DNA of 16,773 nt from Chloroflexota bacterium (lineage in GTDB: Bacteria; Chloroflexota; Dehalococcoidia; Tepidiformales; Tepidiformaceae), in NCBI GenBank assembly GCA_021823905.1, contig JAKALX010000025.1, forward strand, positions 1-16,773, given 5' to 3'. Position numbers and translations under genes: made by a program. Of this stretch, positions 1 to 5,333 are shown piece by piece (within the stretch, counting starts at the first letter, position 1; each line of letters starts with the position of its first letter). The notes beneath the pieces are model-generated. The model did not search any database and was not told the origin of the DNA. It was given only the letters and a program-made list of their open reading frames with translations.

Positions 1-486
1 ACACAACGAAACGTGTGCCTACATGTTTTGAGCTCGAACGACCCCGTCCCGAAAATCAAGTCACACAGAATGCTCCACTTGCAATTTCACAGTAGGCTCG
101 CATGTGCGTTTCCGTGTGGAAGACGGGACAACGAGGCTCACCGTATGGCTGCGGTAAAGCCGTCTCGGTCTATGACGGTGCCGTCTCTGGTCGTCACCTG
201 GATCACGTTCGATGGGTCTGACCACCTTGGTGATGCAGGATCGAATTGTGCTGAATGGGACAGGTTGAGTAACACGCACGGCGACGTAGGTTACCTTGCT
301 GTTGTATCTCGATTCTGGATTCAGGTATGGTTTTGGAATTGAATGGTCGTCAAACCATCAGATACGACCTCTGTCGTGAATCGGGTCAAGCTAGTTAGTG
401 TGGTGATTGATAGAAGGTGGCAAACAAGAGTTGATAGGTGGTCGTTGAAAAGTGGCTAGTCGTCTCACACGGTCGCTACAGCTTAG
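1..486. other. Gene-free left end, less GC-rich
   Basis: No reading frame here has protein-like composition, a ribosome binding site or a recognisable motif. The stretch is visibly less GC-rich than the rest of the window. I see no tRNA, no convincing TATA/BRE pair and no long repeat. It lies downstream of the minus-strand operon that ends at 524 and may be an element boundary or an eroded intergenic region. Confidence 0.5.
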
Positions 487-516
487 CGGCGCCGGGGTGC
501 GGCGCCGGACAGAAAA

Positions 517-535
517 GGGGACGCTAGTCGTCCCC
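517..535 (-). terminator. Terminator hairpin with the stop codon in its loop
   Basis: On the minus strand the 6-bp stem GGGGAC/GTCCCC encloses a 7-nt loop GACTAGC, and the tract TTTTCT follows. The TAG in the loop is the stop codon of the 58-aa gene. A GC-rich palindrome (GGCGCC repeats, 487-508) follows. The hairpin at 988-1006 is built the same way. Confidence 0.6.
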
Positions 536-700
536 GAACAAATCCTCGATTCCGAGCGGGCGCCGCTCGTGGGGGTTGTCGCAAGCTCGTAGCTCACCGA
601 GGCGGTCGTCTCGAAAATACGGCCGCCCGTGGATGTAGACCACGGGCAGGCGCCGCGGGCCTCCCTCTGGTGCTGTCTCGATGTCGCTTGTGTGTTCCAT
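524..700 (-). CDS. Small conserved-looking protein, 58 aa
   Basis: The ATG at 700 is preceded by GGAGG with 8-nt spacing, which selects this start over longer frames. The core reads VYIHGRPYFRDDRLGELR followed by a CDNPHE stretch. This resembles small uncharacterised archaeal/bacterial proteins with a Y..dG..Yf.D.RL.elR...nP pattern; that comparison is from memory and not verified. There is no membrane segment or cysteine motif, and the ends are acidic. It is the last gene of the operon running from about 3950 to 524. It has the most elaborate leader of the set (720-860) and ends in a hairpin that contains its stop codon. Function unknown. Confidence 0.7.
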   Translation of the reverse strand: MEHTSDIETAPEGGPRRLPVVYIHGRPYFRDDRLGELRACDNPHERRPLGIEDLFGDD

Positions 701-719
701 GGTGTGTTCCTCCGGTGGC

Positions 720-860
720 GGCGCCGCAGTGTCGCGGCTCCCTCCCACCGGGGGCCTCTGGAGGGAGACCCCTCACGAAACCGACCGCCGAGCCCCAACA
801 GGGGCGAGGGTCGGTTCGATGAATGGGGTCGACCGTCCCCCGGAAGGTGGGAGGGAGCCG
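720..860 (-). promoter_or_regulatory. Leader with competing stem-loops, upstream of the 58-aa gene
   Basis: In minus-strand RNA order the segments are: A, a 15-nt segment at 860-846; a nested hairpin at 816-779 (AACCGACC/GGTCGGTT outside, CCCC/GGGG inside); B, CTCCCTCC at 767-760; C, at 749-735. C is perfectly complementary to A over 15 bp and also pairs with B over 8 bp, so A-C and B-C exclude each other. The 3' part of C (GCCGC, 738-734) can pair with GCGGC at 727-723, just before the ribosome binding site. The region 701-987 contains no gene. Confidence 0.55.
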
Positions 861-987
861 GCACGGAGCGCCGCCGCGAGGAACACCACCGACACACGAC
901 GGCGAGAGCGCCAGCGCGGAGAACCGCAGCTGCCGCCGGTCAGCTGGCCGGCCCCAGGTTGGAAGGCCGGGTCGCTGGAAGAAAGAA

Positions 988-1006
988 GGGACCGCTACTC
1001 GGTCCC
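988..1006 (-). terminator. Terminator hairpin with the stop codon in its loop
   Basis: On the minus strand GGGACC and GGTCCC form a 6-bp stem around the 7-nt loop GAGTAGC, followed by the pyrimidine tract TTCTTTCTTCC. The loop TAG is the stop codon of the 93-aa gene. It has the same design as 517-535. Confidence 0.6.
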
Positions 1007-1276
1007 CTCCGCGATGTCCCGGGTGACCGCGAGCACGCGCTGGAGGAGGGTGATCGCGTGCTCCAGGTCCTGACCGCGCAGGCGCCGGGTCGACTTCCAT
1101 GTGCCGTCGGGTAGGCGGAAGCGCCGCTCCAGGACCACGGTGGTGAAGGCGTGCCCGTAGGTGCCCCCGTTGACCCACATGGCCGCCTGCAGGTCGCCTG
1201 CGCTGAAGCGGTGCGCGGGTCGCTGCTTCTCGGTGCCCTGGATCGGTTGTGGCCAGGCCTGGGTTGCAAATTGCAT
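995..1276 (-). CDS. Small 'RRF..dGtW..LQ' domain protein, 93 aa
   Basis: The ATG at 1276 is preceded by AAGGAGGTG, so the longer upstream frame is only leader. The protein is one of three paralogues in the window (with 1898-2347 and 7027-7296). Shared pattern: an f.AG..qaA.w.N segment, then an RRf/RRY strand, then dG.W, then a helix ending in LQ (here around LLQRVL). I recognise this as a widespread small domain of archaeal and plasmid proteins, often ending in LQKAYEY, with no known function. The family name is not certain. The stop codon lies in the loop of a terminator hairpin. The leader is of the CTTCTCTTC type. Confidence 0.75.
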   Translation of the reverse strand: MQFATQAWPQPIQGTEKQRPAHRFSAGDLQAAMWVNGGTYGHAFTTVVLERRFRLPDGTWKSTRRLRGQDLEHAITLLQRVLAVTRDIAEGTE

Positions 1277-1292
1277 TTTCGACACCTCCTTG

Positions 1293-1335
1293 AGCCCCTG
1301 TGTGGGGCTTCTCTTCACTCGGGAAGAGAAGCCCC
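1293..1335 (-). promoter_or_regulatory. Three-arm leader stem-loop, upstream of the 93-aa gene
   Basis: On the minus strand the 13-bp perfect stem GGGGCTTCTCTTC (1335-1323)/GAAGAGAAGCCCC (1316-1304) has a 6-nt loop. Its 3' end AGCCCC can instead pair with GGGGCT (1298-1293) just before the AAGGAGGTG site. Confidence 0.65.
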
Positions 1336-1361
1336 GGAGAGGCGTCGTTGCGGGGCCGGAC

Positions 1362-1450
1362 CGGAGCCCCGACCCCGCCCGCAGGCGGGGGAAAGCTCAA
1401 TGAAGGGGTGGAACGATGAGTGAACCCCTCATGAGCTTTCAGGGGCGGAG
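1362..1450. repeat. 89-bp direct repeat, copy 1
   Basis: By eye this is identical over 89 bp to 2845-2933. Inside are a 7-bp hairpin CCCCGCC-CGCA-GGCGGGG and a second hairpin with outer arms GAAAGCTCA (1391-1399)/TGAGCTTTC (1432-1440), continued inward by TGA/TCA and GGGGT/ACCCC. It lies 25 bp past the stop of the 140-aa gene and just upstream of the leader for the 93-aa gene. Confidence 0.9.
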
Positions 1451-1475
1451 GGACGGGCCCGCATGGCTCTGGTGT

Positions 1476-1898
1476 TCATGCGTCCACCTTGACCGGCGAA
1501 CCGGTGGCGTAGACCACCTCCGCGAAGCGAAGGAGCCGTCCGGTCCACTCGATGTAGGCTCGGGTGCCGGCTTCGTCCACGACCTGTAGGTCGTGGCCGG
1601 GGGTGCCGATGAACGAGGATTTGCCGGCAAGCTTCTCGGCGGCGGTGTTCCACTGTCTCGCTTTAAGGAGCAGCTCCTCGCGCCACTCGGGAGAGTTGAG
1701 CGTGCAGGGAGGCTCGGAGAAGATCGCCAGGCCGACCTGGCCGCGGGCGCCGGGGTCGATATTCGCAGCGAGCCAGTTGGCCAGTGAGTCCCGCCGGTAC
1801 GTGTCGCGAAAGTAGCCCGCCTCGCCTGTCGGCACGGGCCAGTTGTAACCGTCGATCGAGTAGACGTCGGGAGCGTAGACGTCCATTCCCACGTGCAT
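1476..1898 (-). CDS. Unknown protein, 140 aa, translationally coupled
   Basis: The start ATG at 1898 overlaps the upstream gene's TGA (TGATG), and GGGG precedes it, implying coupled translation. The GTG three bases earlier and the in-frame ATG at codon 4 are alternatives; the remnant at 2922-2984 aligns with the latter. The protein opens with MDVYAPDVYSIDGYNWPVP and has a mixed alpha/beta composition with WLAANIDPG and a W-rich middle. I see no catalytic motif, signal peptide or membrane segment. Function unknown. A truncated 5' copy lies at 2922-2984. Confidence 0.75.
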   Translation of the reverse strand: MHVGMDVYAPDVYSIDGYNWPVPTGEAGYFRDTYRRDSLANWLAANIDPGARGQVGLAIFSEPPCTLNSPEWREELLLKARQWNTAAEKLAGKSSFIGTPGHDLQVVDEAGTRAYIEWTGRLLRFAEVVYATGSPVKVDA

Positions 1899-2347
1899 CA
1901 CCCCTTGGCGGTGCGGGCGGCGGCCGCACCCGTCCCATGGGCAGACGGCGCGAAGAGGTCAGGGCGGATCGAGGCAAGGTACTCGCGTACCTCCTCCGGG
2001 ATCTCCGCTTGCGACGGTGACGGTGCAGATGAAGAAGGGGCGTCCTCCCCCTCTTCGTCCTCTTCTTGACCGTCGCGCGAGAGCACCATGCGCTCGTAGG
2101 CCTTCTGGAGAGCCAGAATAGCCTTCGGGATGTCGTTGAGGCGCAGGTTTCCCGACGAGGCCCACTCACCGTCCTTGCGCTTGTAGCGCCGGTCCATGGT
2201 CACGGTGTGAAAGGACCCGCCCTTGGGGGTTGGGTTGCGCCACACGGCGAGCTGCACCCCTCCTGCGGATGTCTTCCACACCGGGGGCGCTCTGGCCTCC
2301 CCTTCGTTGTTGGCCTCTTTCTGGTTGCTCTGGCTGCTGTTCGCCAT
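1898..2347 (-). CDS. Internal-start product: 'RRYkrkDGEW..LQKAYE' protein, 149 aa
   Basis: The ATG at 2347 is preceded by GGAGGT with 8-nt spacing and by a complete three-arm leader, so it looks like an independent start inside the 284-aa frame. The domain spans about residues 20-95: SAGGVQLAVWRN, MDRRYKRKDGEW, LRLNDIPKAI, LQKAYERM. It is the clearest of the three paralogues. The C-terminal 50 residues are acidic and low in complexity. The gene is coupled to the 140-aa gene by TGATG. Function of the family unknown; it could be a small nucleic-acid-binding protein, which is a guess. Confidence 0.7.
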   Translation of the reverse strand: MANSSQSNQKEANNEGEARAPPVWKTSAGGVQLAVWRNPTPKGGSFHTVTMDRRYKRKDGEWASSGNLRLNDIPKAILALQKAYERMVLSRDGQEEDEEGEDAPSSSAPSPSQAEIPEEVREYLASIRPDLFAPSAHGTGAAAARTAKG

Positions 2348-2752
2348 CTTGTGTACCTCCGGGGGACCCCGTGACGGGGCCTCTTTCCCGATTCGCGCGA
2401 AAGAGGACCCGTCGGTGGTGAGGCCGTTGGCCTCGTCGAGCAGGTTGCCCACAATCTGTGCCCAGGCCTCCAGCTCACCGTCGGAGAAGACGAAGGCCTC
2501 AGGGTCCTCCTCGTCCATCTCAGCCTCCGTGAGGTCGGCGAGTTCGCCCACCGGGTAGTTCTGCGGCCACGGTCGGAGGGCCTCGCAGGGCGGGAAGGGG
2601 TCCCGCCGCGAGGCCAAGCGCACCCAGGGGGGTGCGGGGACCTCAAGTTCGATCTCGTCCACCCACCCATCCTGTTCGATGGGTGGTCGCGACGGGGAGG
2701 GCTCGTGCTCCTCCCAGTAGCTCTCGTAACTGAACTGCTCGATCTGCGTCAT
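1898..2752 (-). CDS. In-frame fusion: acidic N-terminal region + leader + small-domain protein, 284 aa
   Basis: The ATG at 2752 follows GAGGTGATC. Residues 1 to about 115 are acidic and unlike anything I know. About residues 116-135 are encoded by what, by comparison with every other gene here, is a stem-loop leader plus ribosome binding site (2351-2409). Residue 136 onward is the small RRY..dGeW..LQKAYE domain protein that has its own start at 2347. The likeliest history is that an upstream gene lost its stop and now reads through the next gene's leader; whether the fused product is made is unknown. A low-complexity acidic Glu/Ser/Pro tail follows the domain. Confidence 0.65.
   Translation of the reverse strand: MTQIEQFSYESYWEEHEPSPSRPPIEQDGWVDEIELEVPAPPWVRLASRRDPFPPCEALRPWPQNYPVGELADLTEAEMDEEDPEAFVFSDGELEAWAQIVGNLLDEANGLTTDGSSFARIGKEAPSRGPPEVHKMANSSQSNQKEANNEGEARAPPVWKTSAGGVQLAVWRNPTPKGGSFHTVTMDRRYKRKDGEWASSGNLRLNDIPKAILALQKAYERMVLSRDGQEEDEEGEDAPSSSAPSPSQAEIPEEVREYLASIRPDLFAPSAHGTGAAAARTAKG
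2366..2409 (-). promoter_or_regulatory. Three-arm leader inside a reading frame
   Basis: On the minus strand CCTCTTTC (2406-2399) pairs with GAAAGAGG (2387-2380), and the following CCCCG (2379-2375) pairs with CGGGG (2371-2367), just upstream of GGAGGT. The arrangement matches the other leaders but the sequence has diverged, and it is translated as part of the 284-aa frame. Confidence 0.55.
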
Positions 2753-2766
2753 GTCGATCACCTCGG

Positions 2767-2811
2767 AACCCCTCGTGTGGGGGCTTCTCTTCACCCTGGA
2801 AGAGAAGCCCC
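2767..2811 (-). promoter_or_regulatory. Three-arm leader stem-loop, upstream of the 284-aa gene
   Basis: A 13-bp perfect stem (2811-2799 with 2792-2780, GGGGCTTCTCTTC type) has a 6-nt loop. The 3' arm end AGCCCC can alternatively pair with GGGGTT (2772-2767), with one G-U, before the GAGGTGATC site. Confidence 0.65.
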
Positions 2812-2844
2812 GGGTCACCAGTCAATCCGGGCGGCGTCTCGGAG

Positions 2845-2933
2845 CGGAGCCCCGACCCCGCCCGCAGGCGGGGGAAAGCTCAATGAAGGGGTGGAACGAT
2901 GAGTGAACCCCTCATGAGCTTTCAGGGGCGGAG
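2845..2933. repeat. 89-bp direct repeat, copy 2
   Basis: Identical to 1362-1450. It again lies between a gene end and a CTTCTCTTC-type leader. The truncated gene start at 2984 ends with a TGA inside this repeat (2922-2924). Confidence 0.9.
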
Positions 2934-2984
2934 CGTCATCACGTCGATAGCGGGCGTGTCGGACGAAGGAGTCCGGACGTCCAT
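2922..2984 (-). pseudogene. Truncated 5' remnant of a copy of the 140-aa gene, 20 codons
   Basis: The run GGAATGGACGTC and its upstream context match the start of the 1476-1898 gene (GTGAGCACCATAGGAATGG here against GTGATGCACGTGGGAATGG there). The frame reads MDVRTP... for 20 codons against MDVYAP... and stops inside the 89-bp repeat. It looks like a gene beginning left after deletion or recombination, though a tiny expressed peptide is possible. Confidence 0.45.
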
Positions 2985-2995
2985 TCCTATGGTGC

Positions 2996-3271
2996 TCACC
3001 TCGCGTTGGGCTGACGCGACTTCGGAGAGATCGAGGTAACTCGGCGAATGATCGACTGCGGGTCGTGATGGATCTCTTCAATGAAACAAGCCCGGCTGCA
3101 CCACTCGCCCAGCGTCGATTCGTTCGTTTCACGGTACTCGATGAGTCGCAGCGGAACGTAGTCCGGCAAGACATCCTCTTGGAAGTCGAACACGTCGATG
3201 AAGGTCTTGCCGCACCGCTGGCAGATCCCGACAGGTTCGTGCACCTGCTCGCCGTCTTCTTGTGGTTCCAT
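2996..3271 (-). CDS. Treble-clef-like zinc-finger protein, 91 aa
   Basis: The ATG at 3271 follows GGAGG with 7-nt spacing. It has one zinc-binding motif pair: CQRC near residue 17 and CSRAC near residue 58, the latter inside LGEWCSRACF. This CxxC...CxxxC spacing suggests a treble clef, and it is shared with the next gene upstream (3449-3799). Between the two pairs is a variable acidic stretch ending in a strand (VPLRLIEYRE). The protein is probably structural or regulatory; no catalytic residues are visible. Confidence 0.8.
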   Translation of the reverse strand: MEPQEDGEQVHEPVGICQRCGKTFIDVFDFQEDVLPDYVPLRLIEYRETNESTLGEWCSRACFIEEIHHDPQSIIRRVTSISPKSRQPNAR

Positions 3272-3284
3272 GCAATCGCCTCCA

Positions 3285-3329
3285 CCCGGCGGCTCGCCGG
3301 GCTTCTCTTCAGCCTTGAAGAGAAGCCCG
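3285..3329 (-). promoter_or_regulatory. Three-arm leader stem-loop, upstream of the 91-aa gene
   Basis: A 14-bp perfect stem (3329-3316 with 3311-3298) has the loop AGGC on the minus strand. Its terminal CCCGGCG region (3301-3295) can instead pair with CGCCGGG (3291-3285), loop AGC, just before GGAGG. Confidence 0.7.
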
Positions 3330-3448
3330 ATGTCACGACCTCGGCCCTGCCGGTGAACGCCATCGCTCGGGTCACGAGGATGCCAGCCGGAGGGTTCGTA
3401 ACGAGCTGAGTGGTCGGTAGGGCGACTCCGGAGGATGGGGCACCGGGG

Positions 3449-3799
3449 TCACTGCTCGTTGGTCGACGGTTCTGGGGTCGGGGCGTGAGGCGCGTCGAGG
3501 GTCTGCTGGACAGAGTGTGGGGTGTCGTGCCCGACGGTGGGGTTCAGGCGCTTGGCGAGAGCGCTGACGTCATTCCAGAAGCACTCCGGGCTGCACCATT
3601 CGCCCAGCACGAATCCATGCCAGTCATCCTCATCGACCGCAAGCCTGACCGGGTTGTGGCCGGGCAGTCGCTCGCCTTCCGGGAGGTCAGCTTCGATCAG
3701 CACGCCGTCGTCATCGGCTGCGTTGAGGTAAGGGGTTTCGCAAAGCCGGCAGACGCCGTTCAGCTCCGCCGTCGGCTTGAGCCATTCCTCCAGGTCCAT
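3449..3799 (-). CDS. Treble-clef-like zinc-finger protein, 116 aa
   Basis: The ATG at 3799 follows GGAGGT with 7-nt spacing; the longer frame running back to 3973 is leader. It is a paralogue of the 91-aa protein: CRLC near residue 17, a long acidic insert, then LGEWCSPECF near residue 67. A Pro/Thr-rich tail follows. It is the first gene of the operon, about 150 nt downstream of the start site predicted from the 3973-3990 promoter. Function unknown; it may be a zinc-stabilised adaptor or nucleic-acid binder. Confidence 0.8.
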   Translation of the reverse strand: MDLEEWLKPTAELNGVCRLCETPYLNAADDDGVLIEADLPEGERLPGHNPVRLAVDEDDWHGFVLGEWCSPECFWNDVSALAKRLNPTVGHDTPHSVQQTLDAPHAPTPEPSTNEQ

Positions 3800-3812
3800 T
3801 GTCGTACCTCCA

Positions 3813-3860
3813 CCCGGCGTCCCGCCGGGCTTCTTCTCTGCTAAGAGGGAAGAAGCCCGG
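3813..3860 (-). promoter_or_regulatory. Three-arm leader stem-loop, upstream of the 116-aa gene
   Basis: On the minus strand the 12-bp stem CCGGGCTTCTTC (3860-3849)/GAAGAAGCCCGG (3836-3825) is perfect. CCCGGCG (3829-3823) can alternatively pair with CGCCGGG (3819-3813). GGAGGT follows immediately. Compared with 3285-3329, both arms of stem I have changed together. Confidence 0.7.
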
Positions 3861-3972
3861 GGGTGACCGTCATGGTGGAACTTGGGCGATGGCTGCGGAG
3901 TTGATGCGTCGCGGGTCCCGCCGGCAGGATCCCCGTGGCGAGGCCATGACCACTCGCCTGTGGTGATAGTCA

Positions 3973-3990
3973 TTTATATAGAATGGTTTC
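3973..3990 (-). promoter_or_regulatory. Archaeal promoter of the 3799-524 operon
   Basis: The minus strand reads GAAACCATTC then TATATAAA, a clear BRE/TATA arrangement, predicting transcription from about 3950. It is the strongest TATA box in the window. The interval 3861-4091 has no gene; apart from this promoter it contains the 3' flank of cdc6. Confidence 0.75.
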
Positions 3991-4091
3991 TAAAGGGATA
4001 GAAGGGAAGAGATAGGGGCGGACGCATAAACTCCGCACACAAAGCCGCGAATAATCCCAGAAACTGCCGAACCCCCCTCGAATTGTACCGT

Positions 4092-5180
4092 TCAGCTGAA
4101 GCGCAGCCGGTAGATCGTCTCCAGCACCTGCTCGTTGAACAGCAGGCTCACGGTGCTGGTGTAGGCGCGGTTGACCTTGGTCTGGATCAGCATCACCAGG
4201 CCGACGGATTGCATGTACGAGAGGTTGTTGAGGAAGTAGACGTAGGAGAAGCTCGTCTCGCCAACCTGGCGCGAGAGCTGCTCGTACGTCTGGAAGACCC
4301 GCTTGACGAAGCGCTCCCTGGTCCGCTGGACGGCGCGAAGGATGAGGAGGTTGCGGTCGTTGAGGTCGGCGACGAGGTCGATGGTGATGTCGCGTTGGGC
4401 ATGGTCGAAGTTCTCCTGGATGCTCGTTCCTTCCCCGGTCACGGCGTAGAACAGCGTCTTGATGGCGACCCGCACGTCGGCGTTCGTCCTCTGCACGGTG
4501 AGTGCGGCGATCTGTGCGAGGTCCTCCTCTTTCCAGGAGTGAAGTCCGGCGGCGGCGCGCAGGGTAAGGATCTCCTGGACTTGCCGGGCGTCGTAGTTGC
4601 GCAGGTAGAGGGGATCAGCCTGCAGCGAAGAACGGACGGAGGTATCGAGTTCCGAGAGCAGGCGGGGGTTGTTGGAGAGGCAGACCACCATATAGCCGGC
4701 GTCGGCGCGGGAGAGGAAGTACAGGATGTCCTTGTTGGGGTCCTTCTTCGAGATCAGGTCCACCTCGTCGAGGACCACGACGGTGCGGCCGGGGAAGCGG
4801 CGCTCGAACCTGCCGTAGAGCTCCTGCAGCGAGCTGCCGCGCAGCGACGAGCCGAGGATCTCGGCGAGCAGCTTGAACGTTGTGTTGTGGTTACGGCAGT
4901 TGGCGTAGAGGATCTCGAGGCCGAGCCTCTCCCTGAGCAGCCGCTGGAGGTAGCGCAGCAGGAGCGTCTTCCCGCACCCGCGTGATCCAAGCACGACGAG
5001 GTTCTGGGGGACACCCGTCTGGGCGTACTTGAGGAGAGCGTCGATGATTGGCTTGGCCTCGTCGCGCGGCAGCGGCTGCTCGGGGACATAGCTGAAGTCG
5101 AAGACACGCGGGTCCTTGATCTGGGCGGTCTCCTCTCGCAGCGAGGTCATCCGGTGGGTCAGGTACTCGTCGACGTTCAC
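4092..5180 (-). CDS. cdc6: Orc1/Cdc6-type replication initiator, 362 aa
   Basis: This is an AAA+ ATPase of the archaeal Orc1/Cdc6 family, which binds origin DNA and loads the MCM helicase. Visible: the Orc1 signature YVPEQPLPRDE at 31-41, Walker A GSRGCGKT at 65-72, Walker B VVVLDEVD at 134-141, a sensor-1-like SNN at 169-171, a sensor-2 Arg in ADVRVAI at about 237, and a C-terminal winged-helix region at about 275-360. Length is normal for the family. The annotated start is a GTG with a weak ribosome site; the ATG at codon 11 is an alternative. The gene has its own promoter in the divergent region shared with 5334. It is the best evidence for a self-replicating archaeal replicon or element; an origin probably lies in a neighbouring intergenic region. 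Confidence 0.95.
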   Translation of the reverse strand: MNVDEYLTHRMTSLREETAQIKDPRVFDFSYVPEQPLPRDEAKPIIDALLKYAQTGVPQNLVVLGSRGCGKTLLLRYLQRLLRERLGLEILYANCRNHNTTFKLLAEILGSSLRGSSLQELYGRFERRFPGRTVVVLDEVDLISKKDPNKDILYFLSRADAGYMVVCLSNNPRLLSELDTSVRSSLQADPLYLRNYDARQVQEILTLRAAAGLHSWKEEDLAQIAALTVQRTNADVRVAIKTLFYAVTGEGTSIQENFDHAQRDITIDLVADLNDRNLLILRAVQRTRERFVKRVFQTYEQLSRQVGETSFSYVYFLNNLSYMQSVGLVMLIQTKVNRAYTSTVSLLFNEQVLETIYRLRFS

Positions 5181-5222
5181 GGTCTCACGCGTTCACTCCA
5201 CCGCACGCATCAAGCACGCTGG

Positions 5223-5237
5223 TTAATTAAGCTTTCG
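5223..5237 (-). promoter_or_regulatory. cdc6 promoter
   Basis: On the minus strand the BRE CGAAAG (5237-5232) is followed by the TATA-like CTTAATTAA (5231-5223), predicting a start near 5200, about 20 nt before the GTG. It faces away from the 5243-5257 promoter, and their two BREs form the inverted repeat TTTCG-GTGAG-CGAAA (5233-5247). Confidence 0.65.
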
Positions 5238-5242
5238 GTGAG

Positions 5243-5257
5243 CGAAACCTTTAAGAA
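5243..5257 (+). promoter_or_regulatory. Promoter of the membrane coiled-coil gene
   Basis: The BRE CGAAAC (5243-5248) is followed by TTTAAGAA (5250-5257), predicting a start near 5279 and a leader of about 55 nt. The leader begins near a small inverted repeat CACC-A-GGTG (5265-5273), which could be an operator but is short. Confidence 0.65.
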
Positions 5258-5333
5258 CCGGGCGCACCAGGTGAGGGGCCATGGAATGTGTGCCAGGGAC
5301 TGCCCCGTCGGGCGCCGTGTGTGGTGATGGACC

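Noticed and set aside
1..486. tRNA or small gene in the left end
   Set aside because: No cloverleaf, no TTCGA-type arm, no promoter and no protein-like frame found by eye.
594..1400. Minus-strand 268-codon frame across 594-1400
   Set aside because: Arg/Pro/Gly-rich and runs through two leaders and two better-supported genes with ribosome sites.
1304..3860. CRISPR array from the repeated CTTCTCTTC motifs
   Set aside because: The repeats are inverted-repeat stems at gene starts with irregular spacing of hundreds of bases, not short regular repeats with unique spacers, and no cas gene is present.
4083..4985. Long plus-strand open frame (300 codons) opposite cdc6
   Set aside because: It is a shadow of the cdc6 coding strand in GC-rich DNA, rich in Val/Glu/Leu/Asp without domain pattern. 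The opposite strand has full AAA+ motifs.
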